A stretch of DNA of 47,222 nt from Nocardiopsis potens DSM 45234 (lineage in GTDB: Bacteria; Actinomycetota; Actinomycetes; Streptosporangiales; Streptosporangiaceae): the NCBI RefSeq assembly GCF_000341105.1, contig NZ_ANBB01000071.1:1-47222 (forward strand). The letters run 5' to 3'. The notes under the pieces are model-generated. The model did not search any database and was not told the origin of the DNA. It worked only from the letters and a program-made list of their open reading frames with translations. This document shows, in pieces, positions 24,169-32,478 of this stretch (the first letter of the stretch is position 1; every line of letters begins with the position of its first letter). The position numbers and the translations under genes are program-made.

Positions 24169-25579
24169 GTGGATCCCCCTGGCCGGGGGCGGGACCGGCC
24201 CGGCCCCGCCCCCGGCCGCACTCCGGCCGCAGGCCGGTGCGTGGCCGGGCGCCCGAGAGCGGGAACTCCCCCTCGCCGAGGCGGACCGGCGCATCCGGGC
24301 CGACATCGCCGCCCAGGGGTGGCGGGCGCGGTACCGGTTCCTCGGCTCCGGGAACCTCGGGGAGCCCGCCGCCGCCCAGTGCGAGCTGTGGGGCCCCGAC
24401 GGAACCGAGGTCCCCTACGGGCTCGGCAGCGGCAAGGGGACGCACGCCCCGGCCCTGGTCGGAGCGGAGTACGAGGCGGTCGAGCACGCCCTGACCGGCC
24501 CCGGCCGGCTGGACGCGCTCCCGCTGGCCGCCGCGCCGGCCGCCGCCCTGCTGGACGGCCCGTTCGCGGCCGACAGGGCGGTGCGCGACGTCGCCCGCCA
24601 GGACGGCGCCCGCATCGCGGTGCTGCCCTACCGCGGCCTCGACGGCGGGCCGCCGGTCGACGTCCCGCTCTACCTGTGGGCGCCCTGGTACCCGGTGCCG
24701 ACCGAGGGCATGCTGCGGTTCCGCGCCGAGTTCGGCGACACCGCCGACTACACCCACGCCATGTCCTACAGCGTCAACAGCGGCTGCGCGATCGGGGCGA
24801 CCTTCGAGGAGGCCGCGCTGCACGCGCTCAACGAGTGGGTGGAGCGCGACGCCCTCTCGCTCTTCCTGCTGGGCACCGTCTACGACGGCGGCCCGATGCC
24901 CGGGGCGGTGCGCCCCGAGTCGCTGCCCCCGCTGCTCCGGGCGCGGCTGCGGGCCGCCGAGGAGACGGTCGGCGCGCGGGTGGTCGTCCTGGACCTCACC
25001 ACCGACCTGGGGATCCCGGTGGCCATGGCCTACGCCCCCGCCCTGGCCGGCGGCGCCGCCCGCTACCACGGCATGGGCGCCTCGCTCTCCGGGGAGACCG
25101 CGGTGGACCGGGCGCTGACCGAGTTCGTCCAGGGCGAGCTGCTGGCCCGGGTGGTGGAGGCGCACCGGGAGGGGGCCGAGGACGACGGCCGCCCCGCCGA
25201 GCACCCCACCTTCGACCGGCTGGTGGCCGAGCACGACGTCGCCGCGGGCGTGCGCCGCAGGCTCGCCGCCCACCCGCGCCTGCTGGCCTGCGCCCACCTG
25301 GACTTCGCGGACCGGCTCGCCGAGGCGCCGGACGTCGGCCCGCCGCCGGAGACCGTCCCGGAGGGGACCGGGGTGGCGGCGCAGCGCGCGGCGGTGGTCG
25401 AACGCCTGGCCGCGGCCGGGCACCGCGCCGTCGCCCGGGAGCTGGCGGTGCTGGAGCACGGCACCACCGTCGTCCAGGTGCAGTGCCCCGGCCTGGAGCG
25501 GTTCCACCTGGTCACCAAGGGCCACCTGGCGCTCCCCGGAGCGCGCGGCCGCCGCCACCGGGCCGCCCGCGCGTCCTGA
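24158..25579 (+). CDS. Stand-alone YcaO-domain protein
   Basis: A 473-residue protein from TTG 24158, which has a ggag site and overlaps the upstream small ORF. The YcaO ATP/Mg-binding helices are recognisable: GLGSGKGTHAPALVGAEYEA with EYEAVEH (104-110), and NSGCAIGATFEEAALHALNE followed by WVERDALSLF (217-235), which carry the conserved Glu residues. YcaO enzymes activate backbone amides with ATP to make azolines, thioamides or amidines. The C-terminus ends in ALPGARGRRHRAARAS and lacks the PxPxP tail of azoline-forming enzymes. No E1-like, TfuA or dehydrogenase partner lies nearby. So thioamide or amidine chemistry, or a different role, is more likely. No ATG/GTG start fits better. Confidence 0.8.
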   Translation: MRSEWIPLAGGGTGPAPPPAALRPQAGAWPGARERELPLAEADRRIRADIAAQGWRARYRFLGSGNLGEPAAAQCELWGPDGTEVPYGLGSGKGTHAPALVGAEYEAVEHALTGPGRLDALPLAAAPAAALLDGPFAADRAVRDVARQDGARIAVLPYRGLDGGPPVDVPLYLWAPWYPVPTEGMLRFRAEFGDTADYTHAMSYSVNSGCAIGATFEEAALHALNEWVERDALSLFLLGTVYDGGPMPGAVRPESLPPLLRARLRAAEETVGARVVVLDLTTDLGIPVAMAYAPALAGGAARYHGMGASLSGETAVDRALTEFVQGELLARVVEAHREGAEDDGRPAEHPTFDRLVAEHDVAAGVRRRLAAHPRLLACAHLDFADRLAEAPDVGPPPETVPEGTGVAAQRAAVVERLAAAGHRAVARELAVLEHGTTVVQVQCPGLERFHLVTKGHLALPGARGRRHRAARAS

Positions 25580-25596
25580 CCGCCCGCGCGTCCTGA
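25563..25596. repeat. Tandem 17-bp duplication spanning the YcaO stop codon
   Basis: ccgcccgcgcgtcctga occurs twice in direct succession; the first copy ends in the stop codon of the YcaO gene and the second repeats it. The duplication is recent in appearance and does not change the protein. Confidence 0.85.
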
Positions 25597-25609
25597 GGGG
25601 GCCGGCCGG

Positions 25610-26392
25610 TCAGGGCTTCCTGTCCTCCAGTTCATCGGGTGTGTCTCGGACGGGGCGGTCCAGGATGAGCGGCATGAACGCGTCGGGGTCGGTGTGCAGG
25701 CCGAGGATCCGCACGGCGGCGGCCCTGCGCAGCCGGTCCCGCTCCTCCGGGGACTCCAGGGTGTCGACGAGCTCCAGCACCCGCTCCACGGCCCTGTCCG
25801 CCTTGACCTCCTCGTGCACGGCCGCCGCCTGCTCGGCGAGGTGCCGTCGGTAGCGGTTGGCGTGCACGGCGAAGGCCGCGCTCATCGAGGTGATCGCCCC
25901 GCCGGTGGCCCCGGAGGCGAGCGCGCCGTAGGCCCCGCCGGTCCCGCCGACCCCGGTGAGGCCGACGAGGACGCTCACCGCGATGACGGACGCACCCAGG
26001 ACCGCCAGGAGCATGCCGGCGCGGAAGGTCGCCTCGGAGTGGCGGAGCGCCTGCTCGTACACCTTGAACAGGAAGTCCTGGCGCCGCCCGCCGGGGCTCT
26101 TCCGCTTTCCGGCGCGCTCTTCGCCGATCGGCCACCGGCGGGCGAGCAGAGGGTCCCCGGCATAAGGCGCCCCTGGCCCGGAGGGAGGCGCCCCGGCCTG
26201 CGGCAGGGGAGCCCCCGCCCCCCGCAGGGGCGGTGCCGCACCGTCGGGGGGCGCGTCTGGCGGGGGCGGAGGGCCCAGTCGGAGGCCCCCGATGCCGCCG
26301 TCCCGGAGGACGGTGCCGTAGGCGACGGTGCCTCGGGCGGTCTCGGGCCGGTCCTGGTCAGGGGCGGGGCCGAGGGGATTCTCTTCGCTCAT
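25610..26392 (-). CDS. Two-helix membrane protein with helical C-terminus (TRADD-N-associated membrane domain-like)
   Basis: A 260-residue protein. Residues 1-100 are disordered, rich in Pro and Gly (PPPPPDAPPDGAAPPLRG). Then a helix FLFKVYEQALRHSEATFRAG leads into two hydrophobic segments: GMLLAVLGASVIAVSVLVGL, and a Gly/Ala-rich ALASGATGGAITSMSAAFAV. A charged C-terminal helix region follows (HANRYRRHLAEQAAAVHEEV ... RILGLHTDPD). The order helix - two membrane spans - NRYRR-helix resembles the TRADD-N-associated membrane domain found in actinobacterial and cyanobacterial conflict systems; I hold this loosely. No effector gene is adjacent. It converges with the YcaO gene, 30 bp between stops. 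Confidence 0.6.
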   Translation of the reverse strand: MSEENPLGPAPDQDRPETARGTVAYGTVLRDGGIGGLRLGPPPPPDAPPDGAAPPLRGAGAPLPQAGAPPSGPGAPYAGDPLLARRWPIGEERAGKRKSPGGRRQDFLFKVYEQALRHSEATFRAGMLLAVLGASVIAVSVLVGLTGVGGTGGAYGALASGATGGAITSMSAAFAVHANRYRRHLAEQAAAVHEEVKADRAVERVLELVDTLESPEERDRLRRAAAVRILGLHTDPDAFMPLILDRPVRDTPDELEDRKP

Positions 26393-26539
26393 GGCCGGGC
26401 TTTCGCGGTCGGGGGCGGTACCGGTGGGACCGCGCGCCGCACCGGCGGGTTCGGCTCCGCGCGGCCCCTGTGCTGACGGACATCCTTCCCGTACTGCCGG
26501 ACATGGCCGCAAGGGTCCCCGCGGGCGAGGATCGGTGCC

Positions 26540-27388
26540 ATGGCGAACGAGAGCGGAACGGTACTGGTCATCGGCGGCGGCGGAAAGGTCGGGCGGCGGG
26601 TCGTCGCGCGGCTGCGGGAGCAGGGGGTCGAGGCGCGGGCCGCGTCCCGGTCCGGGGAGGTGCGGTTCGACTGGAACGACCCCGGGACCTGGAAGCCCGC
26701 ACTGGAAGGAGTGGACCGGGTCTTCATCACGCCGCTGGACGTCGTCCCCTCGCCGACGCCCGCGTTCACGGCGGAGGCGGTGGCCGCCGGGGTGGAGCGC
26801 CTGGTGCTGCTGTCGGCGCGCGGAACGGGCGTCCCCGGCTACTTCGGCGACGGGCCCTCCGGCGAGGTGCACCTGGCCGGAGAGGAGGCGGTCCGCGCCT
26901 CGGGCGTGCAGTGGACGGTGCTGCGGCCCGGGTGGTTCATGCAGAACTTCTCCGAGGGGGAGTTCCTCGCCGGGGTCCGCGCCGGGGAGCTGGCGCTGCC
27001 CGCGGGGGAGGACGGGGCGTCGGCGTTCGTCGACGCCGAGGACATCGCCGCGGTGGCGGCCGCCGCGCTCACCGGGGAGGGGCACGCGGGGCAGGAGTAC
27101 GAGCTGACCGGGCCGCGGCCGCTGGGCATCGCGGAGGCGCTGGAGGAGATCGCCGCGGCCTCCGGCCGGGCCGCCCGCTACCTGCCGATCGGCGTCGAGG
27201 AGTTCGCCGGGGGCCTGGTGGCGCAGGGGGTGTCCCGGGAGGAGGCGGAGCTGTGGGCGGCCGCGCTCACCCCGATCCGGACCCGCGCGGAGGCCCCCGT
27301 CGCCGACGGGGTCCGGCGCGCCCTGGGGCGGGAGCCGCGCGACTTCGCGGAGTTCGCCCGGGACGGGGCCGCCGCCTGGCGGAGCTGA
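26540..27388 (+). CDS. NAD(P)-binding NmrA-type atypical short-chain reductase
   Basis: A 282-residue Rossmann protein of the NmrA/HSCARG class. The dinucleotide loop is VLVIGGGGKVGRRVVARL, then the strand ends DRVFITPLD, LVLLSARGTG and WTVLRPGWFMQNFSE, which follow the NmrA pattern. No catalytic Tyr-Lys of classical SDRs is evident. Such proteins are redox sensors or quinone reductases, often controlled by adjacent AraC, MerR or TetR regulators. An AraC gene lies downstream, convergent, which may be its regulator. Confidence 0.85.
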   Translation: MANESGTVLVIGGGGKVGRRVVARLREQGVEARAASRSGEVRFDWNDPGTWKPALEGVDRVFITPLDVVPSPTPAFTAEAVAAGVERLVLLSARGTGVPGYFGDGPSGEVHLAGEEAVRASGVQWTVLRPGWFMQNFSEGEFLAGVRAGELALPAGEDGASAFVDAEDIAAVAAAALTGEGHAGQEYELTGPRPLGIAEALEEIAAASGRAARYLPIGVEEFAGGLVAQGVSREEAELWAAALTPIRTRAEAPVADGVRRALGREPRDFAEFARDGAAAWRS

Positions 27389-27477
27389 CCCCGGCCGGGC
27401 GCGGGAAGCGGGGCGGAGGCAGGAGGCCGGAGGAGTCGGGCGGCGGACAGGCCTGGGAAGGCCGCCTCGCCCGGGGC

Positions 27478-27522
27478 CACTGCGAAGGCCGTCAAGGCCC
27501 CCTCGCCTTCGGGACCGCAGTG
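27478..27522. terminator. Hairpin between the reductase and AraC genes
   Basis: cactgcg (27478-27484) pairs with cgcagtg (27516-27522), with a second inner pairing of gaagg with ccttc. It lies 90 bp past the reductase stop and before the AraC stop, consistent with a terminator between convergent genes. Confidence 0.5.
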
Positions 27523-27571
27523 AAGGCCGGGGCCGCCCCGCCCCCGGGGCCGGCGCGAAGCAGGGGCAGCA

Positions 27572-27667
27572 CGCCCGCGGTCCGGGTGGCAACTTGCCGT
27601 CCGGGGGGCTGCCCGCGGTCCTGACGGGCGCCCGCGTCCGGGTGGCCGCTTGCCGTCCGGGCGGCTG
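27572..27667. repeat. Direct repeat pair of about 40 bp
   Basis: The sequence cgcccgcggtccgggtggca plus acttgccgtccgg recurs 57 bp later with few changes, ending in ggctg both times. The gap 27389-27715 contains this, the hairpin at 27478, and no gene that I can support. Confidence 0.7.
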
Positions 27668-27715
27668 GGCCGACCGCGCCGGCCGGGTCCGGGGCCGGGG
27701 CCGCCGGTCCGCTGG

Positions 27716-28657
27716 TCAGCCGGTCGGGGCGCCGGCCTGTTCGGGGGCGGGGGCCGAGGCGCGGCGGTAGGCGGTGGGGCTGGTGCCCTGGACCCGTTTG
27801 AAGGCGGCGGAGAAGCCGAACGCGTCGGCGTAGCCCACCCGGCGGGCGACGGCGGCGACCGTCATGTCCGGGCGGGAGAGCAGGTCCGCGGCGAGCGTCA
27901 TCCGCCACTCGGTCAGGTAGGCCACCGGGCCCTGGCCGACCAGCTCGGTGAAGCGCTTGGCGAGGGTGGTGCGGGAGACCCCGGCGCGGGCGGCCAGCGC
28001 CGCCGTCGTCCATGGCCGGGCCGGCTCCTCGTGCACCGCGTGCAGCGCCGGGCCGACCACGTCGTCGGCGAGCGCCCGGTACCAGGAGGGCGGGGCGGAC
28101 TCCGGCCGGTCGAACCAGTCGCGCAGGCTGCACACCAGCAGCCAGTCGAGCAGCCGGTCGAGCACGATCTGCCGGCCGGGGCGCTCCGCGCGGAGCTGCG
28201 CCTCCAGGTAGTCGCGCATCCCGGAGCAGTCCTCCTCGTCGGGGACGACGGCCACCCGGGGCAGCACCCGCAGCAGGCGCTGCGGGACCTCGGCCCGGAC
28301 GTCGTAGGCGCCGGCCATCAGCACGGTCGGCGCGGCGACCTCGGCCCCGGTGGGGGCGTCCGGGCTGCCGAAGACCTCGCCGCAGCGCACCTCCCGGACC
28401 GGCGCGAGGTGCCGGGGGTCCGGGTCGTCGGTGAACGCGAACGGCTCGGGGCCGCGCACGATGGCGGCCTCGCCCAGGTCGAGCCGGACCGGTTCGCCGC
28501 CCTCGGGCACGATCCACCCGCCGCCGCGCAGCGGCGCGCACAGCGTCAGGTAGGCCCCGTCGGTGAACCGCAGCGACCAGGGCGGGTACAGCACCGACCG
28601 ACCGAAGACCGAGCTCCGGCCGCGCACGTTCCGCAGCAGTTCGTCGAAGACGTCCAT
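27716..28657 (-). CDS. AraC family transcriptional regulator
   Basis: A 313-residue regulator. Residues 1-170 form a cupin-type sensing domain of the AraC_binding-6 class (MDVFDELLRNVRGRSSVFG, LCAPLRGGGWI). The C-terminal 100 residues are the double helix-turn-helix: first helix pair at LAARAGVSRTTLAKRF, then the signature RVGYADAFGFSAAFKRVQG and SPTAYRR. Members next to an NmrA-type reductase usually respond to small reactive or quinone-like compounds, but the ligand cannot be read here. ATG 28657 is the first start past the repeat block. Confidence 0.92.
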   Translation of the reverse strand: MDVFDELLRNVRGRSSVFGRSVLYPPWSLRFTDGAYLTLCAPLRGGGWIVPEGGEPVRLDLGEAAIVRGPEPFAFTDDPDPRHLAPVREVRCGEVFGSPDAPTGAEVAAPTVLMAGAYDVRAEVPQRLLRVLPRVAVVPDEEDCSGMRDYLEAQLRAERPGRQIVLDRLLDWLLVCSLRDWFDRPESAPPSWYRALADDVVGPALHAVHEEPARPWTTAALAARAGVSRTTLAKRFTELVGQGPVAYLTEWRMTLAADLLSRPDMTVAAVARRVGYADAFGFSAAFKRVQGTSPTAYRRASAPAPEQAGAPTG

Positions 28658-28689
28658 GCCGGCAACGATAGGCGGCCCGGACACCGGCC

Positions 28690-29180
28690 ACCGAGGGCGG
28701 GAGGGGGGACCGGCTGGTCGGTCGGGCGCGGACCCCACGGGGTCGAGGTCAAGACCGGCGGCGACGGCCAAGGAAGGGGCGGGGCCGGGCGTCCCGGCCG
28801 GGCGCGGCATCTCGCGGGGTGAGGGTTCAAGCAGGCGGCGAGGGCGGGGTGGGGCACCGGCCGGTCGGTCGGGTGCGGCGCCTCGCAGAGCGGAGGTCCA
28901 AGCAGCGGCGACGGCAGCGGTAGGGGCGGGGCGGAGGCGATCGCCCGGGCGCGGCATCTCGCGGGGCGGGGGCTCAAGCGGGCAGCGACGGCAGGGAGGG
29001 GGACCGGCCGGTCGGTCCGGTGCGGCGCCCCGCAGAGCGAAGGTCAAGACGGGCGGCGACGGCAGAGGTGGGGGCGGGGTGCAGGTGGTCGCCCGGGCAC
29101 GGTGCCCCACGGGGCGGGGGTTAAGGCTGGCGGCGAGGGCGGCGGTAGGGACCGGCTGGTCGGTCGGGTGCGGCAGAGCG
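28690..29180 (-). repeat. Array of GC-rich repeats, inverted relative to 353-735
   Basis: Six or so units of 60-95 bp contain gaccggccggtcggtcgggt, gcggcgcctcgcagagcg and ggtcaagacgggcggcgacg-like blocks. These are the complement of the units in the first array. The array begins just upstream of the AraC gene start and ends about 190 bp short of core copy 2. Open frames in it are by-products of the repeats. Confidence 0.75.
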
Positions 29181-29365
29181 GGGCGGGAGTGGTCGGGGTG
29201 GGCCGGGGTGGCGGGTTCGCCGTGCCCGCGTCGCCCGGGCGCCGAGGTCGGCCGCCTCCGAAACCGCTGCCCCTCTCCGACCTGGGTGAATACGCACGGT
29301 GATGGCGAGGAGGGGCGCCCTGCGCACCGCGAGAGCACCCCGGTTGATTCCCGGGCGCGCATCCC

Positions 29366-29690
29366 GGCCCGGAACAGGCCCCAGAAGGCCCGAATCGCTC
29401 TGATCGGGCCGGCGATCGGGGGTTCGAGGCGCCCGCAAGGCCGGGATGCAGGGGGCCGGAACCCGGGAAGAGCAGGGGCGGGGGCGAGATGCCGCTTTTG
29501 TTCTCCCGGGAGGGCCCGCCTTGGCCACTCTGGGTGATCGGAGAGGGGGTGGTGGGGGCCCTGGGGCTTACTACTCGCTGGTAGATGTAATCGGGGTGCT
29601 GCGGAGGTGCGCAGGGCGCCCCCACCCCCGCCCGATCCCCGCCGCAAACCCGGCATACAGGGATAAGGCTCCCTGGCGGGCGCGGGCAGG
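29366..29690. repeat. Dispersed core element, copy 2
   Basis: Second copy of the element at 1-330, roughly 90 percent identical in its best half by eye. It carries the same cttactactcgctggtaga and catacagggataaggc blocks. It is flanked on the left by an inverted repeat array (28690-29180) and on the right by a forward array (29770-30285), so the whole 1.6-kb region has mirror-like architecture. No transposase, integrase or recognised RNA family is visible. The short stretch 29181-29365 shows nothing I can name. Confidence 0.7.
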
Positions 29691-29769
29691 CGAGCCGGCT
29701 CCCTGCGCCGGGGCGCCGCCTCCCCTCGCCGGGAGCACGCGCGCCGGGCCCGGCCGGTGAACTCGGCGC

Positions 29770-30285
29770 CCGGCCCGCTCCCGCCCTCGCCGCCGGCCTG
29801 AACCCCGACCCCGTGGGGCCCGGTACCCGGGCGACCATCTCCGCCCCGCCCCTACCTCCGCCGTCGCCGCCCGTCTTGACCTTCGCTCCGTGGGGCGCCG
29901 CACCCGACCGACCGGCCGGTGCCCACCGCTGCCGTCGCCGCTGGTCTGAACCTGCACCCCGCGACCGGCCGCACCCGACCGACCGGCCGGTCCCCCTCCC
30001 GCCCTCGCTGCCCGCTTGGACCCCGGCCCCGTGGGGCGCCGCACTCGGGTGAGGCCTGTGCCCCGCCCCTGTCTTCGCCGTCGCTGCCGGTCTGAGCCGT
30101 CACCCCGTGAGGCGCCGCGCTGGACCGATCGGCCGGTCCCGCTCCCGCCCTCGCCGCCCGTTTGAAGCTTGGCCCCGTGGGGTGCCGCGCTCGGCTGGGA
30201 CGCCTGGCCCTGTCCCTGCCGCTGCCGTCGCTGCCTGCTTGGACCTTCGCTCCGCGGGGCGCCGCGCTGGACCGATCGGCCGGAG
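29770..30285 (+). repeat. Array of about seven GC-rich repeats
   Basis: Same unit family and orientation as 353-735: ccctcgccgcccgtttgaa-like starts, ccgtggggcgccgcgctcgg-like ends and the accggccggt dyad in several units. It runs to within five bases of the stop of the TetR gene. Confidence 0.75.
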
Positions 30286-30289
30286 GGGG

Positions 30290-31048
30290 TCAGTGGTCCG
30301 CGCGGGCGGCCGTGTCGACCGCTGCGGCGATGCCGTCCAGGATGAGTTCCAGGCCGAAGGCGAAGTCGTGGTCCTCGGCGGGGTCGGCGGGGTGCTCGAA
30401 CACGTCGGAGGCGAAGAGCTTCGCGGCCTCGGGGTAGCGGGCGGGGTCGACCAGGCCGGCCAGGGCGCGGCCGTAGGCCCGTTCGGCCTCGGCCTGGTCC
30501 AGGCCGGAGGCGTGGCGGCCCTCGGCCATCTGCCGGGCGGTGGAGCCGGTCTGCTGCACGTACCCGGAGACCAGCAGCAGGACGCCGACCTTGGCGCCCC
30601 AGTCCAGGCCGGTGCCGCGCAGGGCGCGGAGCAGCGCGTCCATCCAGCCGACCATGTTCGGGCCGGTGGGCGGCCCGCTGACCGGGATCTCGGCCAGCCA
30701 GGGGTGCTCCTCGCAGAGCGTGCGCAGGGCCAGCGCCCATTGGCGGACCCCGTCGCGCCACTGCTCCGGGGGCGGGTCGATGTCCGGGGCGGGGGCGCCG
30801 ACGTGGTCCTGCATCAGCGCGAACAGCTCGTCCTTGGAGCCGACGTGCCGGTAGAGCGACATCGCGGTGAAGCCCAGCTCCTTGGCGACCTTGGCCAGGG
30901 TCACCCCGGCCAGGCCGTCCCGGTCGGCCAGCCCGACGGCGGTGCGCACGATCCGGTCGACGTCCAGCGCGGCGGGCCGGCCGAGCCGCGCCGCCGTCGG
31001 CACCCGCCACAGTCGGCCCAGCTCCGGAGGTACTTCCTGGTCGGCCAT
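30290..31048 (-). CDS. TetR family transcriptional regulator (TetR_C-type)
   Basis: A 252-residue regulator. A proline- and arginine-containing leader of 25 residues precedes the helix-turn-helix (VRTAVGLADRDGLAGVTLAK ... FTAMSLYRHVGSKDEL). The C-terminal ligand domain resembles that of tetracycline-repressor-like proteins (HPWLAEIPVSGPPTGPNM, DFAFGLELILDGI). It is divergent from a DUF418 membrane protein, with an AT-rich dyad between them that is probably its operator. The 3' end abuts a repeat array, so its terminator, if any, lies in the repeats. Confidence 0.92.
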   Translation of the reverse strand: MADQEVPPELGRLWRVPTAARLGRPAALDVDRIVRTAVGLADRDGLAGVTLAKVAKELGFTAMSLYRHVGSKDELFALMQDHVGAPAPDIDPPPEQWRDGVRQWALALRTLCEEHPWLAEIPVSGPPTGPNMVGWMDALLRALRGTGLDWGAKVGVLLLVSGYVQQTGSTARQMAEGRHASGLDQAEAERAYGRALAGLVDPARYPEAAKLFASDVFEHPADPAEDHDFAFGLELILDGIAAAVDTAARADH

Positions 31049-31150
31049 GCCTGAAAGATACCGCCGTCCGCGGCGGCCCCGGGGTCCCGCCTGCCCCAGG
31101 GGTCCGTCTGTCCCGGGGGCCGTCCGCTCTGGAGACCCACTCGCTCCGTG

Positions 31151-31185
31151 TTAGTTTATTGCATATAGTTTTGCCGATAAACTAA
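31151..31185. promoter_or_regulatory. AT-rich dyad operator between tetR-like and DUF418 genes
   Basis: Perfect nine-base arms ttagtttat and ataaactaa lie 17 bases apart and enclose tatagt at 31164-31169. This is one of the few AT-rich islands in the window. Because -10-like hexamers occur within or beside both arms, a repressor bound here could shut both divergent promoters. Confidence 0.65.
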
Positions 31186-31215
31186 GTCGGGTCCAACGAG
31201 GGCGAGGAGATCGGG

Positions 31216-32421
31216 ATGGCCGGAACGGACAGGATCGGGGAGCGGAGGCCCGGCCCGGTGCCGGAGGGGGAGCGGGCGCTCGCCCCCGACCTGGCGCGCG
31301 GGGCGATGCTGCTGCTCATCGCGGTGGCCAACGCGGCGGGGCTCTTCCTCGGCGCGGCGCCCGGGGTGGAGCGGGACCCCGAGGGGGCCGAGCGGGTGTT
31401 CAACCTGCTCATGATCGCCCTGGTGCACGCGCGGGCCTACCCGCTGTTCGCGCTCATGTTCGGCTACGGGGTGGTCCAGCTGGCCCGCAGGCTGGAGGCG
31501 GCGACCGGGTCGCCCGCCGCCGCGCGGGCGGTGCTGCTCCGCCGCAACGCCTGGCTGCTGCTCTTCGGGCTGGTCCACGCGGCCCTGCTGTTCGCCGGCG
31601 ACGTGCTGGGCGCCTACGGGGTCGCCGGGATCGCCTTCACCCTCCTGCTGCTGCACCGCAGCGACCGGGTGTACCGGATCGTGCTCTGGTACTGGGGCCT
31701 CTCCGCGGTCTACAGCGCGGTCCTGCTCGGGCTCGCGGTGCACGGCCTGGCGGCGGGGAGCGGCGAGCGGGCGCCGCTGCCGCTGCTGGGATCGGGCTCC
31801 GACACCGCACCGGACTACCTCTCCTCGGTCGCCGCGCGGCTGAGCGAGTGGCCGCTGCACACCCTGTACATGTCCGGGTTCGTGCTGGTGGTCTGGCTGG
31901 GGGCGTGGGCCGCCCGGCGGCGCGTCCTGGAAGAGCCGGCCCGGCACGTGCGCCTGCTCCGCACCGCGGCCGCGGGCGGCCTGGCGATCGGCATCGCCGG
32001 CGGCCTGCCGATGGGCCTGTACGCCGCCGGATGGCTGGACGCCGACGCCGGCACCGCCGCGCTGCTCAAGCAGCTCTACCAGGTCTCCGGCATGTTCGGC
32101 GGAGTGGGCTACGCCGCGCTGTTCGGGCTGGCCGCCCTGGCCCTGGAGGGGCGCCGCCGCGGGGTCGCGGTCCAGGCGCTCACCGCGCTGGGCCGACGGT
32201 CGCTCAGCGGCTACCTGGTCCAGTCGGCGGCCTGGCTGGTGCTGACCGCCCCGTACCTGCTCGCGCTGGGCGAGCGCTCCTCCAGCCCGGCTCTGGCCTC
32301 GCTCGGCTGGGCGGTCGGAGTCTGGTCGGCCACCCTGGCCGCGGCGTACGCGATGCAGCGGAGGTCGCTCCGCGGGCCGGCCGAGGTGCTGCTGCGCCGG
32401 CTCTCCTACGGGAGGCGCTGA
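31216..32421 (+). CDS. DUF418 (YeiB-type) polytopic membrane protein
   Basis: A 401-residue membrane protein with about nine to ten helices. The N-terminal LAPDLARGAMLLLIAVANA and the ARAYPLFALMFGYGVVQLARR segment are the YeiB/DUF418 signature, and the C-terminal DUF418 part has ALGRRSLSGYLVQSAAW. The family is related to acyltransferase-3 membrane proteins; its substrate is unknown. The ATG has a gaggaga site. The divergent TetR gene probably regulates it, so an export or detoxification role is plausible but unproven. Confidence 0.88.
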   Translation: MAGTDRIGERRPGPVPEGERALAPDLARGAMLLLIAVANAAGLFLGAAPGVERDPEGAERVFNLLMIALVHARAYPLFALMFGYGVVQLARRLEAATGSPAAARAVLLRRNAWLLLFGLVHAALLFAGDVLGAYGVAGIAFTLLLLHRSDRVYRIVLWYWGLSAVYSAVLLGLAVHGLAAGSGERAPLPLLGSGSDTAPDYLSSVAARLSEWPLHTLYMSGFVLVVWLGAWAARRRVLEEPARHVRLLRTAAAGGLAIGIAGGLPMGLYAAGWLDADAGTAALLKQLYQVSGMFGGVGYAALFGLAALALEGRRRGVAVQALTALGRRSLSGYLVQSAAWLVLTAPYLLALGERSSSPALASLGWAVGVWSATLAAAYAMQRRSLRGPAEVLLRRLSYGRR

Positions 32422-32478
32422 GCCCCGCCCCGCCGCGCGCCGTGCCGGGGTCCGGGGCCGGGGCGGCGCGGCGCGGTC

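Noticed and set aside
28690-30285. Insertion sequence or integrative element in the repeat island
   Set aside because: No transposase, integrase or target-site duplication could be seen.
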